A program made the translations under genes and the position numbers. A stretch of 56,936 bases of DNA, taken from NCBI GenBank assembly GCA_003222675.1, contig QHWT01000054.1:1-56936 (forward strand), read 5' to 3'. The notes beneath the pieces are model-generated. The model did not search any database. It was not told the DNA's origin and worked only from the letters and a program-made list of their open reading frames with translations. Source of the DNA: Acidobacteriota bacterium. GTDB lineage: Bacteria > Acidobacteriota > Vicinamibacteria > Vicinamibacterales > 2-12-FULL-66-21. Below are positions 9,591 through 17,341 of the stretch, in pieces (within the stretch, counting starts at the first letter, position 1; every line of letters starts with the position of its first letter).

Positions 9591-11587
9591 ATCACACCGT
9601 GCTCATCGTCGACGATAGCCTCACAGTCCGAATGGATCTCGCTGACGCGTTCAAGGCCGCGGGCTTCCGGCCGCTGCCTTGCGCGACGGCGGCGGAAGCA
9701 CGGGACATGCTGTCCCGTGGTTCGGTGGATGTGATCATCCTCGACGTGCTGCTGCCCGATGCCAACGGTGTGGATCTCTTGAACGAGATTCGATCCGCGC
9801 CCGGCGGCTCGGCGGTCTCCGTCGTCATGCTCTCGTCTGAGGCCGATATCAAGGACCGGATCCGGGGACTCCGGACCGGGGCCGACGAGTATGTGGGCAA
9901 ACCGTACGATGCCCGGTATCTCGTCGCGAAGGTGGAGGAGCTGATTCAGGCGCGTCGGTCGGCTGATGCAACGACGATCCTCGTGATCGACGACAGCTTG
10001 ACCTTTCGCGAAGTACTCCGCGACGCCTTCCAAAGTGCCGGGTATGTCGTGCTGGAAGCGGCGACAGGAGAAGAGGGCTTGCGCCTGGCCGGCACGCGTC
10101 GTCCCACTGCGATCGTGGTGGATGGTGTCCTCCCGGGCATTGATGGCGCCACCGTCATCCGACACCTTCGCCTCGACGCGGCGCTGCGCGACGTGCCCTG
10201 CCTCCTGCTGACTGCTTCGGAAGGCAAACACGCTGAACTTCGAGCGCTGGAAGCCGGAGCCGATGCCTTCGTGCGGAAGGAGGAAGATCTCGACGTCATC
10301 CTCGCTCGGCTGGCGGCCATGCTCCGCCGATCGCCGACGCGCCCGCAGGGAGTCGACGAAACGAAGAGTCTGCGCGGTCTCAAGAAGATTCTGGCCGTCG
10401 ACGACAGCCTTACCTATCTTCACGGACTCAATGACGCGTTACAGGACGAAGGCTATGACGTCATTCTGGCGCGATCCGGCGAGGAGGCTCTGGAGCTGCT
10501 GGCGGTGCAGACGGTGGACTGCATCCTGCTCGACTTGCTGATGCCTGGACTCAGCGGCCAGGAAACCTGCGAGCGGATCAAGACGGCCCCCACCGTGCGC
10601 GACATTCCCCTCATCATGTTGACCGCTCTGGAAGATCGCGAGGCGATGATTCAGGGACTCAGCGCCGGGGCCGACGACTACATCTCGAAATCCAGTGAGC
10701 TTCAGGTGCTCAAGGCCCGCGTGCGCGCGCAGATTCGGCGAAAGCAGTTCGAGGACGAGAACCGCCGCATTCGCGAGGAGCTGTTGCGGAAGGAGCTCGA
10801 AGCGGGCGAAGCGCGAGCCGCCCGCGAACTCGCCGACACGAAAATGGTTCTGATAGACGAACTCGAGCGCAAGAACAAAGAGCTTGAAGCATTCAGTTAT
10901 TCCGTCTCCCACGACCTGCGCGCGCCACTTCGCGCCATCGACGGATTCAGCCGGATTGTGCTGCAGGACTTCGCCGGCACGCTCGATCCCAAAGGGCAAG
11001 AGTACCTGCAGCGGGTCTGCGCGGCCGCGAAACGAATGGGCGAACTCATCGATGATCTGCTGGAGCTGTCACGCGTTGGACGAACCGAGCTCCGGCGCAC
11101 TCGCGTGAACCTCTCAGATGTCGCGCGACATGTGATCGACGACTTCCAGAAACAGGCCGACCGCCAAGTCGACGTCGCCATTCAAGAGGAGCTCATGGCG
11201 GATGCGGACAGCCGATTGATGCAAATTGCGCTGGAGAACCTGCTTGGAAATAGCTGGAAGTTCACCCGGAACACTGTCGGCGCCAGGATCGAGTTCGGCC
11301 GCGATCAGAACGGCCACGGCCCCATCTACTTCGTTCGCGACAACGGCGCGGGCTTCGACATGACCTACGCAGAGAAGCTTTTTGGACCGTTCCAGCGCTT
11401 GCACAGCGACGTGGAGTTTCCAGGCACTGGCATCGGCCTCGCAACGGTCTACCGCATAGTCGAGCGGCATGGCGGCCGGGTGTGGGCCGAAGGCGCAGTT
11501 GGGCGGGGCGCCACGTTCTACTTCACGATTCCATCCGTCCGCCGCGGAAGCCGGTCCTCAACCGTACCAAACCTCTCCTCGATGTAG
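9587..11587 (+). CDS. Triple-receiver hybrid sensor histidine kinase (REC-REC-REC-HisKA-HATPase)
   Basis: A 666-residue cytoplasmic protein with no membrane segment. Three receivers follow one another: REC1 (1-~120; D53 in IILDVLLPD), REC2 (~125-245; acceptor in IVVDGVLPG) and REC3 (~265-385; ILLDLLMPG). All three keep the acidic pocket (DDS) and acceptor Asp. A coiled linker leads to HisKA with the phospho-His in YSVSHDLRAPLRAIDGF, similar to phytochrome-type kinases, and HATPase motifs NLLGNSWKF, DNGAGFD and GTGIGLATV. The start ATG overlaps the cheB stop (ATGA). A kinase with three N-terminal receivers could integrate phosphate from CheA before passing it to the REC-HD-GYP protein encoded next; that flow is inferred from position. 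Confidence 0.92.
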   Translation: MNHTVLIVDDSLTVRMDLADAFKAAGFRPLPCATAAEARDMLSRGSVDVIILDVLLPDANGVDLLNEIRSAPGGSAVSVVMLSSEADIKDRIRGLRTGADEYVGKPYDARYLVAKVEELIQARRSADATTILVIDDSLTFREVLRDAFQSAGYVVLEAATGEEGLRLAGTRRPTAIVVDGVLPGIDGATVIRHLRLDAALRDVPCLLLTASEGKHAELRALEAGADAFVRKEEDLDVILARLAAMLRRSPTRPQGVDETKSLRGLKKILAVDDSLTYLHGLNDALQDEGYDVILARSGEEALELLAVQTVDCILLDLLMPGLSGQETCERIKTAPTVRDIPLIMLTALEDREAMIQGLSAGADDYISKSSELQVLKARVRAQIRRKQFEDENRRIREELLRKELEAGEARAARELADTKMVLIDELERKNKELEAFSYSVSHDLRAPLRAIDGFSRIVLQDFAGTLDPKGQEYLQRVCAAAKRMGELIDDLLELSRVGRTELRRTRVNLSDVARHVIDDFQKQADRQVDVAIQEELMADADSRLMQIALENLLGNSWKFTRNTVGARIEFGRDQNGHGPIYFVRDNGAGFDMTYAEKLFGPFQRLHSDVEFPGTGIGLATVYRIVERHGGRVWAEGAVGRGATFYFTIPSVRRGSRSSTVPNLSSM

Positions 11588-11705
11588 TGATGCCGGATGA
11601 TAGCGGTCCTCTGATTGGGGAGTGATATCTCGAAGCCGGCCAGGTGCAAAGACCATCTATATGTCTGGTCAGCAAAGGCCGTCACTCGGAAGAGTGAGAA
11701 AATCT

Positions 11706-12683
11706 ATGAGCGATTCACCGCAACTTTCGAAAGTCCTCATCGTTGACGATGATGAGGCCATCACCCGTCTGTTGATACGCCGACTTTGTCCGCATGGCTA
11801 TGCCGTCCAAGTGGCGCACGACGGGCCAAGTGCCCTCAGCGCCGTGCGCGACGACCCACCGGATGTCGTACTGCTCGACGTGATGATTCCAATCATCGAT
11901 GGCTACGAGGTGTGCCGTCGTCTGAAGCGCGACCCCGCGACGCGGCTGCTGCCGGTTGTGCTGGTCACTGGACTCACAGAGCGAGCGCAGCGCATCGAGG
12001 GCCTGAAGGCAGGTGCCGACGATTTCCTGAGCAAGCCGGTAGACATACACGAACTGCTGGCCCGCGTCGGTTCTCTGTTACGCATGAAACGTTACACCGA
12101 TGATCTTGACTCGGCGGCTTCCATCATCGAAACACTGGCAGAGATGATCGAGGCGCGGGACGGCTATACGCAGGGTCACTGTCATCGAATGGCCAATTAT
12201 GCGACCGCGCTGGGACGAAAACTCCGAGTGAGTGAGGACGATCTGCAGGCCCTCCAACGCGGCGGCTTTCTTCATGACATCGGCATGCTGGCCATTCCCG
12301 ACCCTGTTCTGAAGAAGGAGGGGAAGCTTTCGCCTGAAGAGTACGAGCTGGTCAAATCGCACACGGTGATCGGTGACTCGCTGTGCGGTAAGTTGCGATC
12401 CTTGTCCTCAGTCAGACCAATCGTGCGTCATCACCACGAACGATTCGACGGCTCCGGCTACCCCGATGGGCTGCGAGGGGATGACATTCCTCTCGTGGCG
12501 CAGATTGTCGGGATCATCGACGTCTACGACGCTGTGACGACACGACGCTCATATCAGCAGCCCAAGCCCACCGACGCAGCAGGGGCGATCCTGCGACGCC
12601 AGGTAGAGCATGGATGGCGCCGGCACGATCTGGTCGAGGAGTTTATCACTATGATTCGAGGCGGGGGATTCGTGATCTCTTGA
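11706..12683 (+). CDS. Response regulator with HD-GYP c-di-GMP phosphodiesterase domain
   Basis: A 325-residue RpfG-like protein from ATG 11706; ATG 11661 would add 15 weakly folded residues. The receiver (1-~125) has D58 in VVLLDVMIP. The HD-GYP domain runs from ~140, with HDIGM at 190-194, the GYP loop at 251-253 in DGSGYPDGLRG, HHHERF and IIDVYDAV. HD-GYP enzymes hydrolyse cyclic di-GMP. The usual motif is HDIGK; here Lys is replaced by Met at 194, which may change phosphate binding, although the metal ligands H190 and D191 remain. It lies 118 bp after the kinase in the same direction and is the only obvious effector of the chemosensory operon. Confidence 0.9.
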   Translation: MSDSPQLSKVLIVDDDEAITRLLIRRLCPHGYAVQVAHDGPSALSAVRDDPPDVVLLDVMIPIIDGYEVCRRLKRDPATRLLPVVLVTGLTERAQRIEGLKAGADDFLSKPVDIHELLARVGSLLRMKRYTDDLDSAASIIETLAEMIEARDGYTQGHCHRMANYATALGRKLRVSEDDLQALQRGGFLHDIGMLAIPDPVLKKEGKLSPEEYELVKSHTVIGDSLCGKLRSLSSVRPIVRHHHERFDGSGYPDGLRGDDIPLVAQIVGIIDVYDAVTTRRSYQQPKPTDAAGAILRRQVEHGWRRHDLVEEFITMIRGGGFVIS

Positions 12684-12694
12684 GCAGTGACCAG

Positions 12695-12713
12695 GGCGGC
12701 GGGAAACGCCGCC
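12695..12713 (+). terminator. Possible terminator stem-loop after the HD-GYP gene
   Basis: A 7-bp perfect GC stem (GGCGGCG / CGCCGCC) around a GGAAA loop begins 11 bp after the stop codon. There is no T tract, so it would be a weak intrinsic terminator or merely an RNA-stabilising hairpin. Confidence 0.35.
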
Positions 12714-12910
12714 GACGACCTTCCATCCGTAAGCGTTGCCTCAAAGTAGTTGACCGATGCCATTCGTCAGAGTGATTACCGCACGAGTTCGCCGCTGATC
12801 TCGAACAGGGCGGCTCGCCGGCGACGGTCCACCACTGACGCTTATGCCTGGCGTCGACAGCTTCCGCGCGCCGTTGGGCACGGCGAGGCGGCGATAAAGA
12901 GAGCACACTC

Positions 12911-13009
12911 ATGAACATACTCGCCGTGTTGGGACTGGTTGTGATCGTTGCAATTGTCATCGCTCTGTGGCGCATCAAGCGGCCCCCACCGCCTCCGCCG
13001 GCTTCGTGA
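12911..13009 (+). CDS. Possible 32-residue single-pass membrane peptide
   Basis: ATG 12911 opens a short frame with a clean hydrophobic segment of about 19 residues (ILAVLGLVVIVAIVIAL), then WRIKR and a run of six prolines before the stop. This is the layout of a small inner-membrane peptide with a positively charged cytoplasmic stop-transfer. AGAGAG lies ~10 bp upstream as a weak ribosome-binding site. It stands alone in an otherwise non-coding interval. No family is recognised and the coding status rests on composition only. Confidence 0.35.
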   Translation: MNILAVLGLVVIVAIVIALWRIKRPPPPPPAS

Positions 13010-13199
13010 GGAGAGCGGCAACACGCAGCGCGCGAATAGCCAAACCAACCGCGTCGGCGCCATACCGTTCGCAACGCGGGATCCTGGATGAGATCGAGCG
13101 ACTGCGACACTCGTAGTGTGTGTGACGCCAATATGACGGGCCTTCCGCGATTATTGACAGCCCGTTCCAGGCGATCGGGCAGTTGCCCTCGATGAAAAA

Positions 13200-13284
13200 G
13201 CGTTCGCGAGGATTGCATCACGGGTAACAGTGGTTTGGGGACGAGCCGGCAGATCCAGTTTTTGCCTTCCGCTTGAACTTCTAA
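13200..13284 (+). pseudogene. Fossil of a TonB-dependent receptor C-terminus
   Basis: Read across three frames the DNA gives AFARI, then ITGNSGLGTSRQIQF, then AFRLNF followed by TAA at 13282. This matches the ending normally seen in Oar-like receptors (compare ARQLQFSIDLEF at the window start), but with two frame changes within ~30 codons. Nothing of the remaining receptor is visible upstream. A hairpin terminator follows 25 bp later, in the right place for the lost gene. I read this as the decayed 3' end of a deleted receptor gene; chance similarity is the alternative. Confidence 0.5.
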
Positions 13285-13308
13285 GCAGCGAATCGCCGGA
13301 GACTGATG

Positions 13309-13351
13309 CGAGAGGCCCGCCGCCAGAAATGGGACGGGCCTCTCGTGTTTT
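13309..13351 (+). terminator. Rho-independent terminator
   Basis: An 11-bp perfect stem (CGAGAGGCCCG / CGGGCCTCTCG) with a 15-nt loop is followed by TGTTTTA. It points along the plus strand and lies just after the receptor fossil, with no intact gene immediately upstream. Confidence 0.7.
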
Positions 13352-13579
13352 AGCAGTGTTCATCCCGTCGATCTCAATCTCGCTGCTCCGGTACACGAGG
13401 ATGTGTCGATGCACCGCATATACCACGCCCCTGGCACATCCGGGTTCGTCACCACATTGAACCCAGATGTTACCGGTGCGTCACACGTGGATCTGCAGAT
13501 GGTCGTTGTCTCGTCTTATACATTGACGGTCCGGCGCAGGGCTAACCCGCAAGCGACGGGTCGTAACACGCGGTGCTCA

Positions 13580-14122
13580 ATGATGATGTCAGCTACATCC
13601 TGGCTCTCCCCTATGGTTGTGAGCGTCTGTCTCGCGCTTTGTCCGGGTCCGGCGGTGGGGCAAACAACAGACGCTACGCGGCATGTGCGGGCGTTCGATC
13701 CGGCGCTCAGGGGACTCCTGGACGAAGGCATCGAACGTTCCGTCACGTTCCACCGCCTCGTGCAGCGGATCGACGAGACCGATGGCATCGTGTACGTAGA
13801 GAGCGGAACGTGCTCGATCGGCGCCGCGATGGGCTGCCTGATGCTCGCGGTCCGTGAGGCGGGGCACACGCGGTACCTCAGTATTCACTTGCCGCCCCGT
13901 CAACACCGACGCGACACCTACATCGCGTTGACTGGTCACGAACTTCAGCACGCGAGTGAGGTGCTGACCGCCCGCTGGGTGCGGAACAGCGCCGACGCGT
14001 ATGCTCTCTTTATTCGTATCGGGTCGGCCGAATCGATCAGAAGTTTCGAGACCGCCGAGGCTCAACGCGTCGGCGCGCTGATCGCACAGGAGCTCGCGGC
14101 AAGCCCTCGCACCTGTCGCTGA
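13580..14122 (+). CDS. Secreted protein with HExxH motif
   Basis: A 180-residue protein. I place the start at one of the three adjacent ATGs at 13580-13588 because a signal peptide follows (hydrophobic core, then PAVGQ as a likely cleavage site); the much longer open frame upstream lacks protein-like character. After the signal come LLDEGIERSVTFHRLVQRID, VYVESG and TGHELQHASEVL, where H120-E121 and H124 form the HExxH pattern of zinc metallopeptidases. A third zinc ligand is not obvious. I recall similar small secreted proteins in Acidobacteriota annotated as hypothetical. Proteolytic activity is possible but unproven. There are no co-directional neighbours close enough to suggest an operon. 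Confidence 0.7.
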   Translation: MMMSATSWLSPMVVSVCLALCPGPAVGQTTDATRHVRAFDPALRGLLDEGIERSVTFHRLVQRIDETDGIVYVESGTCSIGAAMGCLMLAVREAGHTRYLSIHLPPRQHRRDTYIALTGHELQHASEVLTARWVRNSADAYALFIRIGSAESIRSFETAEAQRVGALIAQELAASPRTCR

Positions 14123-14147
14123 GCATCGCCCATCCGCCGCCGAAAAT

Positions 14148-14380
14148 CCCACCGTGCCTCTCGGCCACCATCGGATGGACGCGACGCACATCACGCACGG
14201 CGTCGTAAGCGTAATCGCGGCGCGATAACGCTGGAAGGATCGTGGTTCCGCGGCGCCGAGCCGGACGAGAACCGGAAGGACATAGAGCTCGGGAGGCTGG
14301 ACTCCTACGCCGGCCGTCTTTCGTGCAGACGTCGCGGTTGGGACGCGCAAGTCAGTGGGGCCCATCTGAAGACGCCGGAA
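14148..14380 (+). pseudogene. Coding fossil, frameshifted fragment of an unknown protein
   Basis: One frame from 14148 reads PLGHHRMDATHITHGVVSV and stops at TAA 14226. A second frame from ~14222 continues with ITLEGSWFRGAEPDENRKD and then IELGRLDSYAGRLS, SGAHLKTPE. The two halves join naturally across a single frame change. I associate the GxEPDExRxDxxxGxLDSYxxRL pattern with uncharacterised envelope proteins found in several soil phyla; this is from memory. Neither the N-terminal nor the C-terminal part of such a protein is present, so this is a remnant and not a gene. Confidence 0.5.
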
Positions 14381-14421
14381 TTTATTGCAAACCGACGGGC
14401 TAGAGGCGAAATTGAAGGGCG

Positions 14422-14640
14422 TCAGCTACAGATGCTGTGTGGATCAAGGGCTGCGGTAATCGCTTGCTCGATGCTGGCGACGCTGCCCTGGTGCACTGTG
14501 ACGAACCGTTCCACGCCATCAGGATCTTCGAATCGCAGCTCCCATGCAAAAGGAAGCGCCTGGATTGCGATGAGCGTGAGGGGCAGATCGACATCCCGAA
14601 GCACCGAATGGACGGCGCTGGCAATCTCGGAGCGTGTCAT
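14422..14640 (-). CDS. Small hypothetical protein (72 aa)
   Basis: The minus-strand frame from ATG 14640 gives a balanced, acidic globular sequence, with IASAVHSVLRDVDLPLTLIA, FAWELRFEDPDGVERF and SVASIEQAITAALD, consistent with a short alpha/beta fold. No signal peptide, membrane segment or known motif is seen. There is no good Shine-Dalgarno upstream of the ATG. It stands between a coding fossil and the TonB receptor gene, pointing the same way as the receptor's complement. Its protein-like composition is the main support. An overlapping minus-strand frame (14400-14624) looks less protein-like. Confidence 0.45.
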   Translation of the reverse strand: MTRSEIASAVHSVLRDVDLPLTLIAIQALPFAWELRFEDPDGVERFVTVHQGSVASIEQAITAALDPHSICS

Positions 14641-14836
14641 GAAGGTAATGACGCCTCAGGGCGAGCGTAGGATCCCGCACTACGAATCGGCGAGCGAGCT
14701 GAGCCCACCCAAACCTACGTCGCGTCGGTCGTCAGAACGCGCGCTTCTGATGCGTTACACAGAGGGATGCACTCGGCGCAAGACGGGAGCCCAGGTCGTA
14801 CGTTCCTGAACCCCCAATACGCATCCAGGTCGGTCG

Positions 14837-17341
14837 TCAGAAGCCCACGCCGACCTGGACCTGGTAAGCACGCGGCGTGACGAAATGCGTTCCCGTGAAC
14901 GTCGAGAGGAAGTTATACAGCGCCTCTTTGTTCGTCAAATTCACCACCCTCAAGCGGACACGGACCTTCGCCTTATCGGTATGGAACAGGTTGTCGGCGC
15001 CAATACCCAAATCGAGCAGATGACGCGGCGCGATGCGGGGCGGATTTTTCACATCATCCGCAGTGCCTTCCGCCGGAATACGCAGACGCGTTGCGCCTCC
15101 GCCCGAGTCACACGCGGCGATCGGCTGATCCCGCGTCGCAACGGTGCTGCCACAGAAAAACCCAATCGCGGCCTGCTGATCCCCGGTGAGTGCAAGCGCG
15201 TCATCGATGCTGCCGACCGCACCGGCGACCAGGCCTGAGTCGTAGCGCCAGCTCAGTGCCGCCCATGCGCCGATCGGCTTGTTGAACACGTACTGAAAGT
15301 TCGCGGTCGAGTTGAATTTCTGATCGTGATCGATGCGGAAGTCCGTGTCTCCTGGCTCGACGAGGATGCCGCCATTGCCCGGCGGCGAAAAGATCGCACT
15401 GGTATGAGCCATGATGAGGAATGCGCTGAATCCATGATGCTCTACTAGATTGATCCTGCTGGTAAAACCGTCGATCTTCGAGTGGTCCCACGAAATTGGA
15501 AACACAATCGGTGTGTCGAACAGCACGCCGAAATCGTAGGCGTTGTGTGTGCGCTTGATGAAGTAGCCGAAGTCGGCGACGAGCCATGACCCAAACGCCT
15601 GCTGAATCCCGAATTCGCCTTGATTCCGCTTGCCTGGCTCGAGGATCTGTCCTTCACCAAAGACACCGTTCAGCCCGATGCCGCTCGAGAGCAGCAGGTT
15701 TTCGTTGTATGGCGTTTCGACCGTGCGGCCGTAGGAAGCGCGCACGATCGTGCCGCTCTGCGGAATCGCATACGACACGCCGAGGCGCGGCTGGACCAGC
15801 GTCGAACTCGTCAGCCCGTCATAGCGATCGAGCCGGACGCCAAGCTTGAAGTTCGCGTTGCCGGCCTTGATGTCGTCCTGGACGTACGCGGCCTGCTGTT
15901 TGATCGTAGCGGTCTGGGCGTAGGTGAGCGGCGAGCCGCCGCGTGTCAAATCGAAAGGCGTCAGGTCAGGGTTGAAGTCGGGACTGTCGGGCGAGTTGAA
16001 TGCCGGATCGGTAAACCCGATCGTGAACTGCTCGTCAAGCTTCGTCGCGCCGATCGTTCCTCCCACTTTCAGATTATGCGCGCCCACCGTGCGGGCCACG
16101 TCCGCCTTGAAGCCGAAGTTCGTCAGCTTCCGATCCTGAGACACGGTGCCGGGTTGGTCTGCAAACGGGCTCGCACTCGGCGTATATGTCAGGTGATCCT
16201 GCCGGACAAAGCCGTTGGCGGTGAAGAGCGTCGTCGCGCCGATCACCTGTGAGTAGCCGGGCGCCACGTTGAACGTGTCGATCTTCTGGTGCTGATCCTG
16301 ACCCAGGTCGTTCTGATCGAAGGTGTTCGGCACATCGAATGACGACCGCGCGCCCAAGACGTTCAGGTGAAAAGTGCTGTTCGCGCCGGTGTGCGCGTCG
16401 AGCCGGTCAAAGACAGTCGCGCTGGCGCCGTGGTCGTGCATAGCCTCGAATTCCGGCGGATCGAGAAATCGGGCGGTCTTGAGCGCGGTGATTGAGACGA
16501 AATTACCGACGGCGTGTGATCCGCCACCGACGTTTGCCTCGAACGAAGGACTGCTGAACGATCCGAACATCCCTGAGACCGTTCCCGTCGGTTTCGGCTG
16601 GTCCAGCCCGGACCGGGTCACGATGTGCACGACGAGGCTGCTCTTGTCTCCATATTCGGCCGGAGCCACGCCGGTGATCACTTCCATGGACTGCACGGCG
16701 TCGGGCGAGAGCTGATTGGAATAGACGCGGCTCTGTTGATCGGTCACCGGCTGGTTATCGATCGAGAACTGCGTCTGCGCATGGTCGCCGACGGGATGAA
16801 AGAACCCGTTCGAGTCAGACACGATGCCTGGCGAAGCCAGCGTGATCACCTGATTGAGGCCCGACGACGATTCGATCGGGAGTTTGGCGATGAGGCTCTG
16901 GTCGACATCGGTGTGAGCCGTTGGATCGCGCTCGAGCAGATCCTCCGCATGGCCCACGACCTCCACCGATGCCGTCGTGCCTTCCAGTGCGAGTGGCACC
17001 TCGATATCAATGGGTACGCCGGTGCGAACATCGACATCTCGCTCGAACCGCGCAAATCCCTGCGCGGTCACGGACAGGTGATACGGATTAGGCGGCAGGT
17101 TGCGAAAGACAAACTTGCCACTCGAGTCCGTCGTCGCACTTCGCTTCAATCCGGTGACCGGGTTACTCAGCTCGACGCTCACAGATACCATTGCGCCGCC
17201 CGTCGGATCCTTGACTGTTCCCTGGAGCGTGCCAGCGCCCCCGAGTTCCTGGCTCGCGCCGGGAAGGGCGCTCAGGATGACAGCCGCGAAGAACCCGGCG
17301 ATCCTGAGGAACGCGCTCACCCTGATCTTTCCCGTGTTCAT
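14837..17341 (-). CDS. TonB-dependent receptor with carboxypeptidase-regulatory-like domain
   Basis: An 834-residue outer-membrane protein. The ATG at 17341 is preceded by AAGAGG and opens a signal peptide ending LPGASQ; the frame is open for another 118 codons upstream, which I reject. Residues ~35-115 are the beta-sandwich carboxypeptidase-regulatory-like domain (GTLQGTVKDPTGGAMVSV, SGKFVFRNLPPNPYHLSV). The plug follows (~120-240; FSIDNQPVTDQQSR, SMEVITGVAPAEYGDKS), then the barrel, ending PRAYQVQVGVGF with the terminal Phe. It lacks the deletions seen in the receptor at 33984 and appears intact. The substrate is unknown. It is transcribed alone, with ~840 bp of mostly non-coding DNA upstream. 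Confidence 0.92.
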   Translation of the reverse strand: MNTGKIRVSAFLRIAGFFAAVILSALPGASQELGGAGTLQGTVKDPTGGAMVSVSVELSNPVTGLKRSATTDSSGKFVFRNLPPNPYHLSVTAQGFARFERDVDVRTGVPIDIEVPLALEGTTASVEVVGHAEDLLERDPTAHTDVDQSLIAKLPIESSSGLNQVITLASPGIVSDSNGFFHPVGDHAQTQFSIDNQPVTDQQSRVYSNQLSPDAVQSMEVITGVAPAEYGDKSSLVVHIVTRSGLDQPKPTGTVSGMFGSFSSPSFEANVGGGSHAVGNFVSITALKTARFLDPPEFEAMHDHGASATVFDRLDAHTGANSTFHLNVLGARSSFDVPNTFDQNDLGQDQHQKIDTFNVAPGYSQVIGATTLFTANGFVRQDHLTYTPSASPFADQPGTVSQDRKLTNFGFKADVARTVGAHNLKVGGTIGATKLDEQFTIGFTDPAFNSPDSPDFNPDLTPFDLTRGGSPLTYAQTATIKQQAAYVQDDIKAGNANFKLGVRLDRYDGLTSSTLVQPRLGVSYAIPQSGTIVRASYGRTVETPYNENLLLSSGIGLNGVFGEGQILEPGKRNQGEFGIQQAFGSWLVADFGYFIKRTHNAYDFGVLFDTPIVFPISWDHSKIDGFTSRINLVEHHGFSAFLIMAHTSAIFSPPGNGGILVEPGDTDFRIDHDQKFNSTANFQYVFNKPIGAWAALSWRYDSGLVAGAVGSIDDALALTGDQQAAIGFFCGSTVATRDQPIAACDSGGGATRLRIPAEGTADDVKNPPRIAPRHLLDLGIGADNLFHTDKAKVRVRLRVVNLTNKEALYNFLSTFTGTHFVTPRAYQVQVGVGF

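Noticed and set aside
11622-11705. 28-codon N-terminal extension of the REC-HD-GYP regulator
   Set aside because: The receiver fold begins within ten residues of ATG 11706; the extra residues are basic, unconserved in type and start at a non-ATG codon.
15620-16252. 210-codon plus-strand open frame
   Set aside because: Antisense to the TonB receptor; no start signal or known motif.
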